Assembly: GCA_963813355.1 (NCBI GenBank)
Contig: CAWEYS010000005.1
Location: forward strand, 11,308-75,307
Source: DATAGF01 sp963813355
GTDB taxonomy: Bacteria > Actinomycetota > Thermoleophilia > Miltoncostaeales > Miltoncostaeaceae
Length of the DNA stretch: 64,000 nt
Direction of reading: 5' to 3'
Part shown: positions 54,429-63,963 of the stretch, piece after piece
How positions within the stretch are numbered: the first letter of the stretch is position 1
Layout: every line of letters starts with the position of its first letter
The notes under the pieces: generated by a model
Seen by the model: the letters and a program-made list of their open reading frames with translations, nothing else
What the model was told of the DNA's origin: nothing
The model's database searches: none
Program-made: the position numbers and the translations under genes

Positions 54429-54713
54429 TCAGACCGCCTTCGCCAGGATGTCGGACTCGCGCAGGATCAGGAGATCCTCGCCGTCCACCTTCACCTCGGT
54501 CCCGCCGTACTTCGAGTAGATGACCTCGTCGCCCTTCGCGACCTGCGGCTCGACGCGCTTGCCGTCCTCGTAGCGGCCGGGCCCGACGGCGAGGACCTTG
54601 CCCCGCTGGGGCTTCTCGGCCGCGGTGTCCGGGAGGACGATCCCGCTCGAGGTCACCTGCTCAGCCTCAATGGACTGGACGACCACTCGGTCGGCCAAGG
54701 GCTGCAAATTCAC
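54429..54713 (-). CDS. groS: 10-kDa co-chaperonin
   Basis: 94 residues. NLQPLADRVVVQSIEAEQVTSSGIVLPDTAAEKPQRGKVLAVGPG includes the mobile loop; KGDEVIYSKYGGTEVKVDGEDLLILRESDILA closes the barrel. Caps the GroEL cage. GTG start, after GGGGGAG. A CIRCE operator sits 14 bases before the start. Confidence 0.97.
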   Translation of the reverse strand: MNLQPLADRVVVQSIEAEQVTSSGIVLPDTAAEKPQRGKVLAVGPGRYEDGKRVEPQVAKGDEVIYSKYGGTEVKVDGEDLLILRESDILAKAV

Positions 54714-54726
54714 GAACTCCCCCTGA

Positions 54727-54753
54727 TTGGCACTCGTAAGGTGTGAGTGCCAA
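54727..54753. promoter_or_regulatory. CIRCE operator (HrcA site) of groESL
   Basis: TTGGCACTC-N9-GAGTGCCAA, a perfect 9-bp inverted repeat with the canonical 9-base spacer; differs from the CIRCE consensus only by one pair (A-T to G-C) in each arm. Implies control by HrcA, which is not encoded in the window. Confidence 0.95.
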
Positions 54754-54796
54754 GAGATTGCCACCGCGCCCTGCGGGATTCAAGGCGCCGGAGCGG

Positions 54797-55159
54797 CTAC
54801 TTCAGGGAGGGGTACTCGATGACCTCGCTGAAGTGGATCACCGACACGGTGTCGTCGAGGGTGACCTCGCGCGAGTAGATGTGCGAGAGGAAGTGGAGCG
54901 TGTCCTCGACGAGGCGGAACTCGGGGTTGTCGCGCTCGATCTCGCGCTGGCTCAGCTCGCGCACCGGCTTGACGTCAACCTGGTCGATGATCGCCGTGAA
55001 GATGCGCTGCCGCGGGCCGTGGCGGTGGCCCACGGTCACCCAGACGAGCAGCCCCTGCTTGTACTTGTGGGACTTGTCGCCGAGCCGGATCGTCGCCGTC
55101 TTGCGCCCCTTGCGGAGCTGGTCGATGAACAGCGGCGAGTAGAAGTTGAGCGCGTACAC
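54797..55159 (-). CDS. ASCH-domain protein
   Basis: 120 residues. YALNFYSPLFIDQLRKGRKTATIRLGDKSHKYKQGLLVWVTVGHRHGPRQRIFTAIID has the ASCH beta-barrel pattern (Lys-rich loop RKGRKTATIR), as in YqfB-like amidohydrolases and RNA-binding ASCH proteins. GTG 55159 follows GAGGA. Function unresolved. Confidence 0.82.
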   Translation of the reverse strand: MYALNFYSPLFIDQLRKGRKTATIRLGDKSHKYKQGLLVWVTVGHRHGPRQRIFTAIIDQVDVKPVRELSQREIERDNPEFRLVEDTLHFLSHIYSREVTLDDTVSVIHFSEVIEYPSLK

Positions 55160-55218
55160 GGGCGTCCTCGTGGGGCGGGCTGGGCGGGCCGGGGCGCGGG
55201 GGCGCCCGGAGGGGCTTC

Positions 55219-55677
55219 TTAGTCGTTCGCGCCGTGCGAACCGTAACCTCCCGCCCCGAGCCAGGCCAGCGCGCGGTCCATCACCCTCCGCTCGCCCGGA
55301 TAGGTCAGCGCCCCCGGCGCGTCGGCGACGGGCACCAGCCTCACGCCCTCCACCTCGGCGTCGTGGTGGGCCGGCGACCCCGCCCGGTAGGCGAGCAGGT
55401 AGAAGGCGACCGTCTTGGCCACCCGCGCGCGGCTGACGCGCGACCAGTACATGTACGAGATCTCCTCGAGCGGCGTGAGGAGGGTGCCGCTGATGCCGGT
55501 CTCCTCGCGGGTCTCGCGCACGGCGGTCTCCTCGGGGGCCTCGCCGGGCTCGATGTGCCCCTTGGGCAGCGCGAGGACGCCGCCGCCCCGCAACGAGATC
55601 AGCGCGACGAGCAGAGCCGAGCCGACCGGGACGAGGAGCACGCCGCCGGCCGACCGCTCGTTGATGACGCGCGCCAC
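55219..55677 (-). CDS. Nudix hydrolase
   Basis: 152 residues. Complete Nudix box GHIEPGEAPEETAVRETREETGI (G-x5-E-x7-REUxEExGU). AGGVLLVPVGSALLVALIS upstream and the acidic EGVRLVPVADAPGALTYPGER downstream match MutT/diadenosine-polyphosphate-like members; substrate unknown. GTG start. Confidence 0.92.
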   Translation of the reverse strand: MARVINERSAGGVLLVPVGSALLVALISLRGGGVLALPKGHIEPGEAPEETAVRETREETGISGTLLTPLEEISYMYWSRVSRARVAKTVAFYLLAYRAGSPAHHDAEVEGVRLVPVADAPGALTYPGERRVMDRALAWLGAGGYGSHGAND

Positions 55678-55712
55678 GCCGACGCGCGGGCTCAGCTACC
55701 GATCGGGCGTAT

Positions 55713-56369
<657 letters not shown>

Positions 56370-56485
56370 GTACTCCTCCAACGGGGGTCGGGTCTCGCGG
56401 CGGGTCGCATTCGTGCGCCGCCGCACGAACTTACGGGTTTGCGTCGGGAAAGGTCAAGGTCGCGCACCGAGGCGCGGGAGCCGGA

Positions 56486-57370
56486 TCATCGCATGTCGTG
56501 CAGCATCCGGCGGTAGCTGGCGAGTCGCTCGTCGCTGACCCGGCCCGGCACGGCGCACCCGGCGTCGCCGTCGTGGGCGCAGCCCCGGAAGCGGCAGTCG
56601 CTCGCCACGGCCGCGATCTCCGGGAAGCCCGCCTCGAGGTCCTCGCGCGACAGGCGGGGGAGGTGGAACGTGCGCACGCCGGCCGTGTCGACCACCGCGC
56701 CCCCGCCCGGCATCGGGATGAGGCGGGGGTCGGTGGTCGTGTGCTTGCCGGTGCCCGCCTTGCGGCTGACGGCGCCGACGGCGCGCTCCACGCCGGTGAG
56801 GGCCCGCGTCAGCGTCGACTTGCCGACCCCGGACGGCCCGGCGAGGATCGCCGTGCGGTCGGCGATCAGGTCGCGGACGCGCGCCACCATGGCGGGGTCC
56901 TTGGCGGATCCGGCGAGCACCGGGTAGCCGACGGCCTCGTAGCGGGCGAGGACCGCGCGCAGCTCGTCCTCGTCGTGGGGGAGGTCGACCTTCGTCACCA
57001 GCAGCGCCGGGGCGAGCGCCCCCAGCTCGCCCACGACCAGGTAGCGGTCAACCAGCGTCGGCTGCATCGGCGGCCGCACGGCGGACGAGGCGACGATCAG
57101 CAGGTCGGCGTTGGCCGCCAGCGGGCGCGGGCTCCGCTCGGGCCCCTGGCCGCGCACGAGCAGCGTCCGGCGCGGGGCGATGCCCACCAGGGCGGGCTGC
57201 CCCTCGTCGTCGCGCAGCTCGACCCGGTCCCCGGCGACGGGCGGGCCGCCCGGCAGCCGCGGGACGATCCGCGCCTCCACCTCGCCGCCGTCCGCCCAGA
57301 CGCTCGCCGTGGGCCCGGAGACCCGGAGGACGACCGGGGCGTCGCCCGCCGCCGCGCCCGCGGGGCTCAC
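56486..57370 (-). CDS. rsgA: Small ribosomal subunit biogenesis GTPase RsgA
   Basis: 294 residues. OB-fold, then a circularly permuted GTPase: G4 LLVTKVDLP first, then G1 GPSGVGKSTLTRAL and G3 VDTAGVRTF. A C-terminal zinc knuckle has CRFRGCAHDGDAGC. RsgA checks 30S maturation. GTG start overlaps the pyrE stop (GTGA), so pyrE and rsgA are co-translated. Confidence 0.95.
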   Translation of the reverse strand: MSPAGAAAGDAPVVLRVSGPTASVWADGGEVEARIVPRLPGGPPVAGDRVELRDDEGQPALVGIAPRRTLLVRGQGPERSPRPLAANADLLIVASSAVRPPMQPTLVDRYLVVGELGALAPALLVTKVDLPHDEDELRAVLARYEAVGYPVLAGSAKDPAMVARVRDLIADRTAILAGPSGVGKSTLTRALTGVERAVGAVSRKAGTGKHTTTDPRLIPMPGGGAVVDTAGVRTFHLPRLSREDLEAGFPEIAAVASDCRFRGCAHDGDAGCAVPGRVSDERLASYRRMLHDMR

Positions 57371-57942
57371 GGCGAGGAGCGCCCCGCCTCGAGCAGCTCC
57401 GGCGCCGTGAAGAGCGCGTGCAGCGGGGCATCGCCGAGGACGGCGACGGCCGCGTCGCGACCGCCCTCGTCGCGGTCGATGACCACCAGCGCCGCCACGA
57501 CCACGCCCCCGGCCTGGCGCGCCTTCTCGACCGCGGAGATCAGGGACCCCCCGCTCGTGAGCACGTCATCGACGACCGCCACCGGCGAGCCCTCCTCGAT
57601 GAAGGGCCCCTCGATCCACTGCTGCAGGCCGTGCTTCTTGGCGTCCTTGCGCACGAAGAAGCCCGTGACGCGGCGGCCCTCGCCCCAGGCGGCGGCGCTC
57701 ACCGCGCAGACCAGCGGATCGGCGCCGAGCGTCAGCCCGCCCACGGCGGCCGGCCCCGCCGCGCGCAGCGCCTGCCAGGCGAGCGCCCCCGACAGCGCCG
57801 CGCCCTCCGGGTCGAGCAGCACCTGGCGGGCGTCGAAGTAGAAGGACGAGCGGCGGCCCGATGACAGGACCACCGACTCGCGCACGAGCGCGTGCTCGCG
57901 CAGGAGCGCGGCGAGGCGGTGGCGGTCGGGGGCATCGGGCAC
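57367..57942 (-). CDS. pyrE: Orotate phosphoribosyltransferase
   Basis: 191 residues. Pyrimidine synthesis: orotate + PRPP to OMP. The PRPP loop is VAVVDDVLTSGGSLISAVEKA; GGRRSSFYFDARQVLLDPEG and GLTLGADPLVCAV belong to the same family, and FFVRKDAKKHG is the flexible catalytic loop. GTG 57942 has TAGGAT six bases upstream. Confidence 0.96.
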   Translation of the reverse strand: MPDAPDRHRLAALLREHALVRESVVLSSGRRSSFYFDARQVLLDPEGAALSGALAWQALRAAGPAAVGGLTLGADPLVCAVSAAAWGEGRRVTGFFVRKDAKKHGLQQWIEGPFIEEGSPVAVVDDVLTSGGSLISAVEKARQAGGVVVAALVVIDRDEGGRDAAVAVLGDAPLHALFTAPELLEAGRSSP

Positions 57943-57948
57943 GCGGGC

Positions 57949-57954
57949 ATCCTA
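57949..57954 (-). promoter_or_regulatory. Leaderless -10 element of pyrE
   Basis: TAGGAT on the minus strand, 6 bases before GTG 57942. Confidence 0.5.
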
Positions 57955-58010
57955 TGGACCGCTACGGTTGGGGGAGTCGCACACCCCCGACGGAGCGGAG
58001 GAGCCCGCCG

Positions 58011-58283
58011 ATGACCGAGGTGGTCCCGGAGCCGACGCCAAACCCGAACGCGGTCAAGTTCACGCTCGACCGGCCGTCAACCGAGGGCCGCTCCCAGACG
58101 TTCCGGGCCGGCTCCGATCCCGCCGAGTCCCCCCTCGGCGCGCGCATCTTCGCCCTGGACGGCGTGACGAACGTGTTCATGACGGCGAACTTCGTCAGCG
58201 TCACCAAGGAGGACGACGCCGACTGGAACGAGCTCGTGCCGATGGTCATCGACGAGCTCCAGGCCCACTTCGCCGAGGCCTGA
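58011..58283 (+). CDS. Nfu/NifU N-terminal-domain protein (stand-alone)
   Basis: 90 residues. PEPTPNPNAVKFTLDRP, ESPLGARIFALDGVTNVFMTANFVSVTKEDDADWNELVPMVIDEL is the Nfu_N domain. The C-terminal CxxC Fe-S scaffold domain is absent, so it cannot by itself carry a cluster; it may act as an adaptor in iron-sulfur assembly. GGAGCGGAGGAG precedes the ATG. The stop overlaps the next ATG. Confidence 0.87.
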   Translation: MTEVVPEPTPNPNAVKFTLDRPSTEGRSQTFRAGSDPAESPLGARIFALDGVTNVFMTANFVSVTKEDDADWNELVPMVIDELQAHFAEA

Positions 58284-58513
58284 TGAGCCCCACCGGCGTC
58301 ATCTTCTCCTACGCGATCGGGCTGATCTTCGCCGTCGGCGGGATCCTGTTCCTCGCCCTCCTGGACGAGAACCGCTTCCTCTTCGGCATCCCCTACCTGC
58401 TCTTGGGGCTGGTCATCCTCGGGGGCGTCGCCGCCAGCCAGCGGCGGGTGCGCCGCCGCGGCCGGTCCGATCGCGAGGGCGGCCCGGGCCCGGGCCGCCC
58501 GACGCCCTACTAG
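58283..58513 (+). CDS. Small membrane protein
   Basis: 76 residues with two helices, VIFSYAIGLIFAVGGILFLALL and LFGIPYLLLGLVILGGVAA, then a basic Gly/Pro/Arg tail. No family recognised. TGATG overlap with the Nfu_N gene; its stop shares CTAG with the convergent propeller gene. Confidence 0.6.
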   Translation: MSPTGVIFSYAIGLIFAVGGILFLALLDENRFLFGIPYLLLGLVILGGVAASQRRVRRRGRSDREGGPGPGRPTPY

Positions 58514-60413
58514 CGCCGCTTCGGCGTGAGCGGCTTGACGACCAGCGTGGTCGTCGCCGTGGACACCAGCCCCGACGCGTTCGCCCGCACCCGGATCACG
58601 TAGCGGCCGGCCCGCGGACGCTTGGCCAGGGTGAATACGACGGAGCGCTGCCCGGCCTTGAGGGCCTTTGTGAGCGGCCTCCGCACCCTCGTGAGGACCA
58701 CCCGCCGTTTGGGCTTGTGGCGGACCGTCCGGCGCAGCAGCGTCACCGTGACGCGCGCGTCGGCCGACAGGAGGAAGCGCACCGTGATCCTGCGCCCCTT
58801 CAACGACGCCTTGAGGCGCTGCACGCGCGGCCGCGTCGGCGGCGTCGTCACGGGGAGGGCTGGACGGGTCAGCGACGTCGCGTTGCCGGCGCCGTCGACC
58901 GCCTGGACGACCACCGACCCGAGCGCGGCGGGGACCGCGAACGTCCCATTGGCCGCGACCGCGACCGGCGCGCCGCTGATCGTCACCTCGCCGATCCCGG
59001 ACGGGTCGGTGGCGGTCCACGTCGCCCCCGAGACCGCCAGCGCGGGCGGCGTCGTGTCCGTCGGGGCGAACTCCTTCGCGAAGACGTCGGGGACGGTGTT
59101 GGCGTCGGTCGGGACGAGCTTGGGCGGCGCGACCGGGTCGGTGTTGACGAAGCTGACGATCGAGGCGTTTCCGGCGACGGCGCTGCGATCGGAATCGGTG
59201 ATCACCTGGGTCGTCCCGTCGGCCAGGACGCTCGCCCGGCGCGTCGCCCGCGTCGCGAGGTCGCGGGCGTAGACGTCGAGCACCGCGCCGTTACCGTCGG
59301 CGCCCGTGAGATCCGCCGAGTTCGACGTGAATGCGACCCGGGCGCCGTCCGCCGAGATCACCCCGCGGATGCCGTTCACGGCGCCGCTGGTCTCCAGTCC
59401 GTCCCGGCGGAGGCGAGCGCGATCGCGCGCGCAGTCGCGGCCATGTCGCGGCGGTAGACGTCGTTCCCGCCGCTCACGTCGTTGGCGGCGACGTACTTCT
59501 CGCCGGTCTCGAAGACGACGTAGCGACCGTCGCCCGAGATGTCGGGGAAGCCCGCGCCGGCGCCGGCGGCCGGGTTGCTGGCCCCCGCGGTGGTGCCCGT
59601 CGCCAGGTTCCGCACGATGACGTCGTTGACGTCGCCGGGAGACGCGTCGCCCGGCAGCAGGTTGTTCGTGCCGGTCGGCGCCTCGAATGCGACGACCTTG
59701 CCGTCAGCGCTGATCGCCGGACGCTCGGTGGTGCCGTTCGCCTGGGCCCCGGCCGCGTTGACGGCCGCGAGGGTGGTCGTGCCGGCGATGACGTCGCGGA
59801 CGACGACGTCCGCGAGGCCGGCGTTCGCGTCCGAGGCGACGAGGTTCGTCGCCGTCCCCGTGGTGAACGCGATCCGGTTGCCATCGTAGGAGACGTCGGG
59901 GTCGCCGCCCACGCCCGCGTTGGCCTTCTGCCCGGCCGAGTTGACCGAGACCAGCACCACCGCGCCGGTCTGCAGGTCCTTCCTGAAGACGTCCTTCCCG
60001 GCATCGGTGTCGGCCGGCGTGAGGTTCGTCGCCTCCGAGGCGAAGACCACGTACCGTCCGTTCCCCGAGATCGCGAACTGGACGTTTCCGACGTTGTCGG
60101 CGTCGACCGCCGCATTGGCGGGCGCGCCCGCCGCGCTCGAGGAGGCCAGGACCGTGCTCCCGGTGGCACGGTTGCGCACGTAGAGCTGGACGACCGCACC
60201 GACCGGCGTGCCGGCGAGGTCGGAGGCCGACGTGAAGGCCACGACGCGCCCATCCGCCGAGACGGCCGACGCCTCGGCGGATGTCGTGCCCTGGGTCCCA
60301 CCCGACGAGACCGAAACGATGGAGAGGTCGCCCGGGGCGGCGACCGCGAGCACCGCGCCACCGGCCAGGGCTCCTGTCGCGAAGAGGGCGGCGGCAGCGC
60401 GGCGGCGTCTCAT
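58510..60413 (-). CDS. Secreted TolB-like (PD40) beta-propeller protein (one-base frameshift)
   Basis: About 634 residues after restoring one base missing near 59400. A signal peptide (ALFATGALAGGAVLAVAA) is followed by a series of TolB-type blades, each with SADGRVVAFTS-, GNGRYVVFAS-, SYDGNRIAFTT-, SADGKVVAFEA- and SGDGRYVVFET-like strands. A C-terminal Ig-like part (DTTPPALAVSGATWTATDPSGIGEVTISG) and a very basic final domain with KASLKGRRITVRFLLSADARVTV follow. Extracellular binding protein. ATG after GGGAGGA. Confidence 0.82.
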
Positions 60414-60464
60414 CGGGCGATCCTCCCGGCGGCGCGCGCGGGGCGCAACCCGCGAAGGTCGAGG

Positions 60465-61832
60465 CTAGGCCGGGATCGCCGGCAGCCCCTCGAGCTCGGC
60501 GGCCGCCTGGTCGAGCTCGTCCTGGGGCAGCTCGGTGTCGACCATCTCGCCGCCCAGGAACGCGTCGTACGCCCCCATGTCGAAGTTCCCGTGGCCGCAG
60601 AGGTTGAAGAGGATCGTGCGCTCGACCCCCTCCTGGCGGGCGCGCTCGACCTCCTCGGCCACCGCGCGCAGGGCGTGGGACGGCTCCGGCGCGGGGATGA
60701 TGCCCTCTGCGCGGGCGAAGCGGACGGCCTCGGCGAAGCACTCGCTCTGGTGGTAGGCGCGCGCCTCGACGATCCCCGTGTGGACCATGTGCGAGACGAG
60801 CGGGGCCATGCCGTGGTACCGGAGGCCCCCCGAGTGGATCGCGGGCGGCACGAACCCGTGCCCCAGGGTGTGCATCGGCAGCAGCGGCGCCATCTTGGCC
60901 GTGTCGCCGAAGTCGTAGCCGTAGTGGCCGCGCGTGAGCGTGGGGCAGGCGGCCGGCTCGGCGGCGACGATGCGGATCTCGCGGCCGGCCGCGACCTCCG
61001 GGATGAACGGGAACACCAGCCCGGCGAAGTTCGAGCCGCCGCCGACGCACCCCACGATGACGTCGGGCTCGGCGCCCGCGGCGGCGAGCTGCTCGCGCGC
61101 CTCCTGGCCCACGACGGTCTGGTGCATCAGGACGTGGTTGAGGACGCTCCCGAGCGCGTAGCGCGTGTCCTCGCGGGTCGCCGCGTCCTCGACCGCCTCG
61201 CTGATGGCGATGCCCAGGCTGCCCGTGCTGTCGGGCTCGGCCTCGAGGATCGCGCGGCCGGCGTTCGTGTCCGGCGACGGGCTCGGCACGACCTCGCCGC
61301 CCCAGGTGCGGATCATCGAGCGACGGTACGGCTTCTGGTCGTAGGAGGCGCGCACCATGTAGACCTTGCACTCGAGGCCGAACAGCTCGCAGGCGAACGC
61401 CAGCGCCGAGCCCCACTGGCCCGCGCCGGTCTCGGTCGCGAGCCGCGCGACGCCCTCCTCGCGGTTGTAGAAGGCCTGCGGCACCGACGTGTTCGGCTTG
61501 TGGCTGCCCGCCGGGCTGACCCCCTCGTACTTGTAGAAGATCCGGCAGGTCGTGCCGAGTGCCTCCTCCAGCCCGAACGCGCGGTGCAGGGGCGTCGGCC
61601 GCCACATCGAGTAGACCTCGCGCACGGGCTCGGGGATCGGGACCCAGCGCTCGCCGCTGACCTCCTGCAGGATCAGGGCCATGGGGAAGAGCGGCGCGAG
61701 GTCGTCCGGCCCGACCGGCTGGCCGGTGCCCGGGTGGAGCGGGGGCGGCGGCAGCGACGGCAGATCGGCCGCGACGTTGTACCACTGACGGGGGATCGCG
61801 TCCTCGGACAGGATGAAGCGCCGCTGGGCCAC
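60465..61832 (-). CDS. Tryptophan synthase beta-like, TrpB2 type
   Basis: 455 residues, about 50 longer than TrpB1, and without trpA nearby. PLP lysine in AGSHKPNTSVPQAF; GAGQWGSALAFACELFGLECKVYMVR, VGCVGGGSNFAGLVFPF and GLRYHGMAPLVSHM are TrpB2 hallmarks. TrpB2 enzymes act alone on indole plus serine, or O-phosphoserine. The local cysteine route may also use phosphoserine, but no direct link is shown. GTG 61832 follows AAGGGGG. Confidence 0.9.
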   Translation of the reverse strand: MAQRRFILSEDAIPRQWYNVAADLPSLPPPPLHPGTGQPVGPDDLAPLFPMALILQEVSGERWVPIPEPVREVYSMWRPTPLHRAFGLEEALGTTCRIFYKYEGVSPAGSHKPNTSVPQAFYNREEGVARLATETGAGQWGSALAFACELFGLECKVYMVRASYDQKPYRRSMIRTWGGEVVPSPSPDTNAGRAILEAEPDSTGSLGIAISEAVEDAATREDTRYALGSVLNHVLMHQTVVGQEAREQLAAAGAEPDVIVGCVGGGSNFAGLVFPFIPEVAAGREIRIVAAEPAACPTLTRGHYGYDFGDTAKMAPLLPMHTLGHGFVPPAIHSGGLRYHGMAPLVSHMVHTGIVEARAYHQSECFAEAVRFARAEGIIPAPEPSHALRAVAEEVERARQEGVERTILFNLCGHGNFDMGAYDAFLGGEMVDTELPQDELDQAAAELEGLPAIPA

Positions 61833-61855
61833 CGGGTGCCCCCTTCGGTCGGGGT

Positions 61856-63193
61856 TTACGCCGGTCCCGAGCCTACCCTGGCGCGGCGCGGCGGGGCGAC
61901 GGGGCGCGCGGGCAGCCAGAGGGTGAAGGTGGAGCCCACGCCGACCTCGCTCTCGGCCGTCACGCGGCCGCCCAGGAGGGTCGCGAGGCGCTGCACGATG
62001 GACAGGCCGAGGCCCGACCCCCCGGCGTCGCGGTCGCGCGAGGTGCCGACCCGGTAGAGGCGGTCGAAGATGTAGGGCAGGTGCTCGGGCGCGATGCCGC
62101 GGCCGGTGTCGCAGACGGCGATGCCCGACTCGCCGGGCGCCGTCCGGACCTGCAGGCTCACCGAGCCGCCGGACTCGGTCGCGCGCAGCGCGTTGGTGAC
62201 GAGGTTGCCGAGGATGGTCTGCACGTGCTCCGGGTCGGCGACGGCGGGGAGCTCGCCCTCGGGCCCCGCGAGCTCGACGCCCCGGATGTGGGCGTCGATG
62301 CCGAGCCGCGACACGCACTCGCGCGCCGCGGCGGCCAGGTCGACCGGCTCGGCGCGCACCTTCGGCTCCAGGTCGAGCCAGGTCAGCTCCTGCAGCTCGC
62401 GCACGAGCACGCGCAGGCGCGCCGCCTCGACGCGGATGAAGTCCGCCGCCTCGGCCCGCTCCTCGGGCGTCGCGGCGGTGCCGTCCCCCAGCGCGGTCGC
62501 GAAGCCCTCGATGGCCGTCACGGGGGTCCGCAGCTCGTGGGCGACGTCGGCCAGGAACTCGCGCTGGCGCGCGTCGGCGGCCTCGAGCCGCGCCGTCATG
62601 CGGTTGAAGGACTGGCCGAGCCGGCCGAGCTCGTCGTCGGTCTCCTGCACCCGCGTGTCGAGGTGGCCCCGGGTGACGGCCTCGGCGCTGTCGGCGAGGT
62701 CGCCGACCGAGCGGCGCAGCTGCGACGCGACGCCGCTCGACAGCGCCCAGACCAGCGCGCCGGCGATCGCGAGGCCCCCGATGACGAGCGCCGGGATGAC
62801 CCAGTCCGAGACCGGGGCGCTCGGGTCGGGGCGCTCCATGATCACCTCGACGTCGCCGCTGCGGGCCGACGCCCGGGCCTCGAGGTCCGCGACCGGATCG
62901 CTCCAGTGCACCACCTCGCCCTGGACCAGCACGACCATGCGGGCGTCGCCGATGAATCGCTCCGCGTTGCGGGCCTCGCCGGCGGCGCTGGTGATCCCCT
63001 CGCGGTCGATCTCCTTCGCGATCGCCGTCGCCTGCTGCTGCAGCGCCTCCTCGACCTCGGCGCGCGCGCGGCCCTGCACGATCCAGTCCACGCCGATGAC
63101 CAGCGCCGAGACGACGGCGAGGGCGACAATGATCGCGACGGCCACGCGCGCCCGGATCGTGCGCGGGCGCAGCCGCTGCAGCAGCTCCCTCAC
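61856..63193 (-). CDS. Sensor histidine kinase
   Basis: 445 residues. First membrane helix (RVAVAIIVALAVVSALVIGVDWIV), ~100-residue external sensor, second helix (WVIPALVIGGLAIAGALVWAL), HAMP (~residues 160-215), HisKA with FLADVAHELRTPVTAIEGF, then HATPase with N box GNLVTNALRATE, G1 CDTGRGIAPEHLPYIFDRLYR and G2 GGSGLGLSIVQRL. Signal unknown. GTG start overlaps the regulator's stop. Confidence 0.95.
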   Translation of the reverse strand: MRELLQRLRPRTIRARVAVAIIVALAVVSALVIGVDWIVQGRARAEVEEALQQQATAIAKEIDREGITSAAGEARNAERFIGDARMVVLVQGEVVHWSDPVADLEARASARSGDVEVIMERPDPSAPVSDWVIPALVIGGLAIAGALVWALSSGVASQLRRSVGDLADSAEAVTRGHLDTRVQETDDELGRLGQSFNRMTARLEAADARQREFLADVAHELRTPVTAIEGFATALGDGTAATPEERAEAADFIRVEAARLRVLVRELQELTWLDLEPKVRAEPVDLAAAARECVSRLGIDAHIRGVELAGPEGELPAVADPEHVQTILGNLVTNALRATESGGSVSLQVRTAPGESGIAVCDTGRGIAPEHLPYIFDRLYRVGTSRDRDAGGSGLGLSIVQRLATLLGGRVTAESEVGVGSTFTLWLPARPVAPPRRARVGSGPA

Positions 63194-63870
63194 GCGACCG
63201 GCTCCAGCTTGTAGCCCACCCCCCGCACCGCCACGATCCCGATGTCGTCGCCGAGCTTGCGGCGCAGGTTGGCCACGTGGACGTCAACCGTCTTGCCGCC
63301 GACGGCCGACTGGTAGCCCCAGACCTTCTCCAGCAGCCGGTCGCGCGTGTAGACGACCCGCGGGTGGGCCGCGAGCTCGGCCAGGAGGTCGAACTCGAGC
63401 CGGGTGAGCTCGACCTCGCGGCCGTCGAGCGTCACGCGCCGGCTGGCGGGCTCCAGCTCGGCGGGCCCGGCGCGCAGGGTGCGGTGCGGGTCGGGCGGCG
63501 CGTGGACCCGCCTCATGACCGCCTTGACGCGGGCGACCACCTCGATGGGCGAGAACGGCTTGACCACGTAGTCGTCGGCGCCGAGCTCGAGGCCGGTCAC
63601 GCGGTTGGTCTCGTCGGTGCGGGCCGTGACCATGATCACCGGGACCTGCGCCGTCTCGCGCAGGCGCCGGACCACGGTGAAGCCGTCCATCTCCGGCAGC
63701 ATCAGGTCGAGCAGGACGAGATCGATGCCGCCCCGCCGCACCTGCTCCACGGCGGCCGCCCCGTCGGCCGCCTCGGCCACGGTGAAGCCGGCGTCGGTCA
63801 GGTACATGCGGAGCAGGCGCCGGATCGCGCGCTCGTCGTCGACGATCAGGACGTGGCCGCGACTCGCCAT
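63190..63870 (-). CDS. OmpR/PhoB-family response regulator
   Basis: 226 residues. Receiver with acidic pocket DDE and phospho-acceptor in VLLDLMLPEMDG (Asp53), Thr and Lys in VTART and VVKPFSP; C-terminal winged helix with LTRLEFDLLAELAAHPRVVYTRDRLLEKVWG and VHVANLRRKLGDD. Pairs with the adjacent kinase. ATG 63870 has TATCAT seven bases upstream, so it is leaderless. Confidence 0.96.
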   Translation of the reverse strand: MASRGHVLIVDDERAIRRLLRMYLTDAGFTVAEAADGAAAVEQVRRGGIDLVLLDLMLPEMDGFTVVRRLRETAQVPVIMVTARTDETNRVTGLELGADDYVVKPFSPIEVVARVKAVMRRVHAPPDPHRTLRAGPAELEPASRRVTLDGREVELTRLEFDLLAELAAHPRVVYTRDRLLEKVWGYQSAVGGKTVDVHVANLRRKLGDDIGIVAVRGVGYKLEPVA

Positions 63871-63877
63871 CGCCGCG

Positions 63878-63883
63878 ATGATA
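63878..63883 (-). promoter_or_regulatory. Leaderless -10 element of the response regulator
   Basis: TATCAT on the minus strand, 7 bases before ATG 63870. Confidence 0.6.
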
Positions 63884-63902
63884 GTCGCAGCGGGCGCCAG
63901 GC

Positions 63903-63931
63903 TTGAATCGCCCGGATGCGGCGCCTACCGT
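63903..63931 (+). promoter_or_regulatory. Promoter of tRNA-Phe
   Basis: TTGAAT, 17 bases, TACCGT: a conventional -35/-10 pair ending 32 bases before the tRNA. Confidence 0.5.
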
Positions 63932-63963
63932 TCGCAGGCCCGCCCCCGCCAGGGGACGGTCGC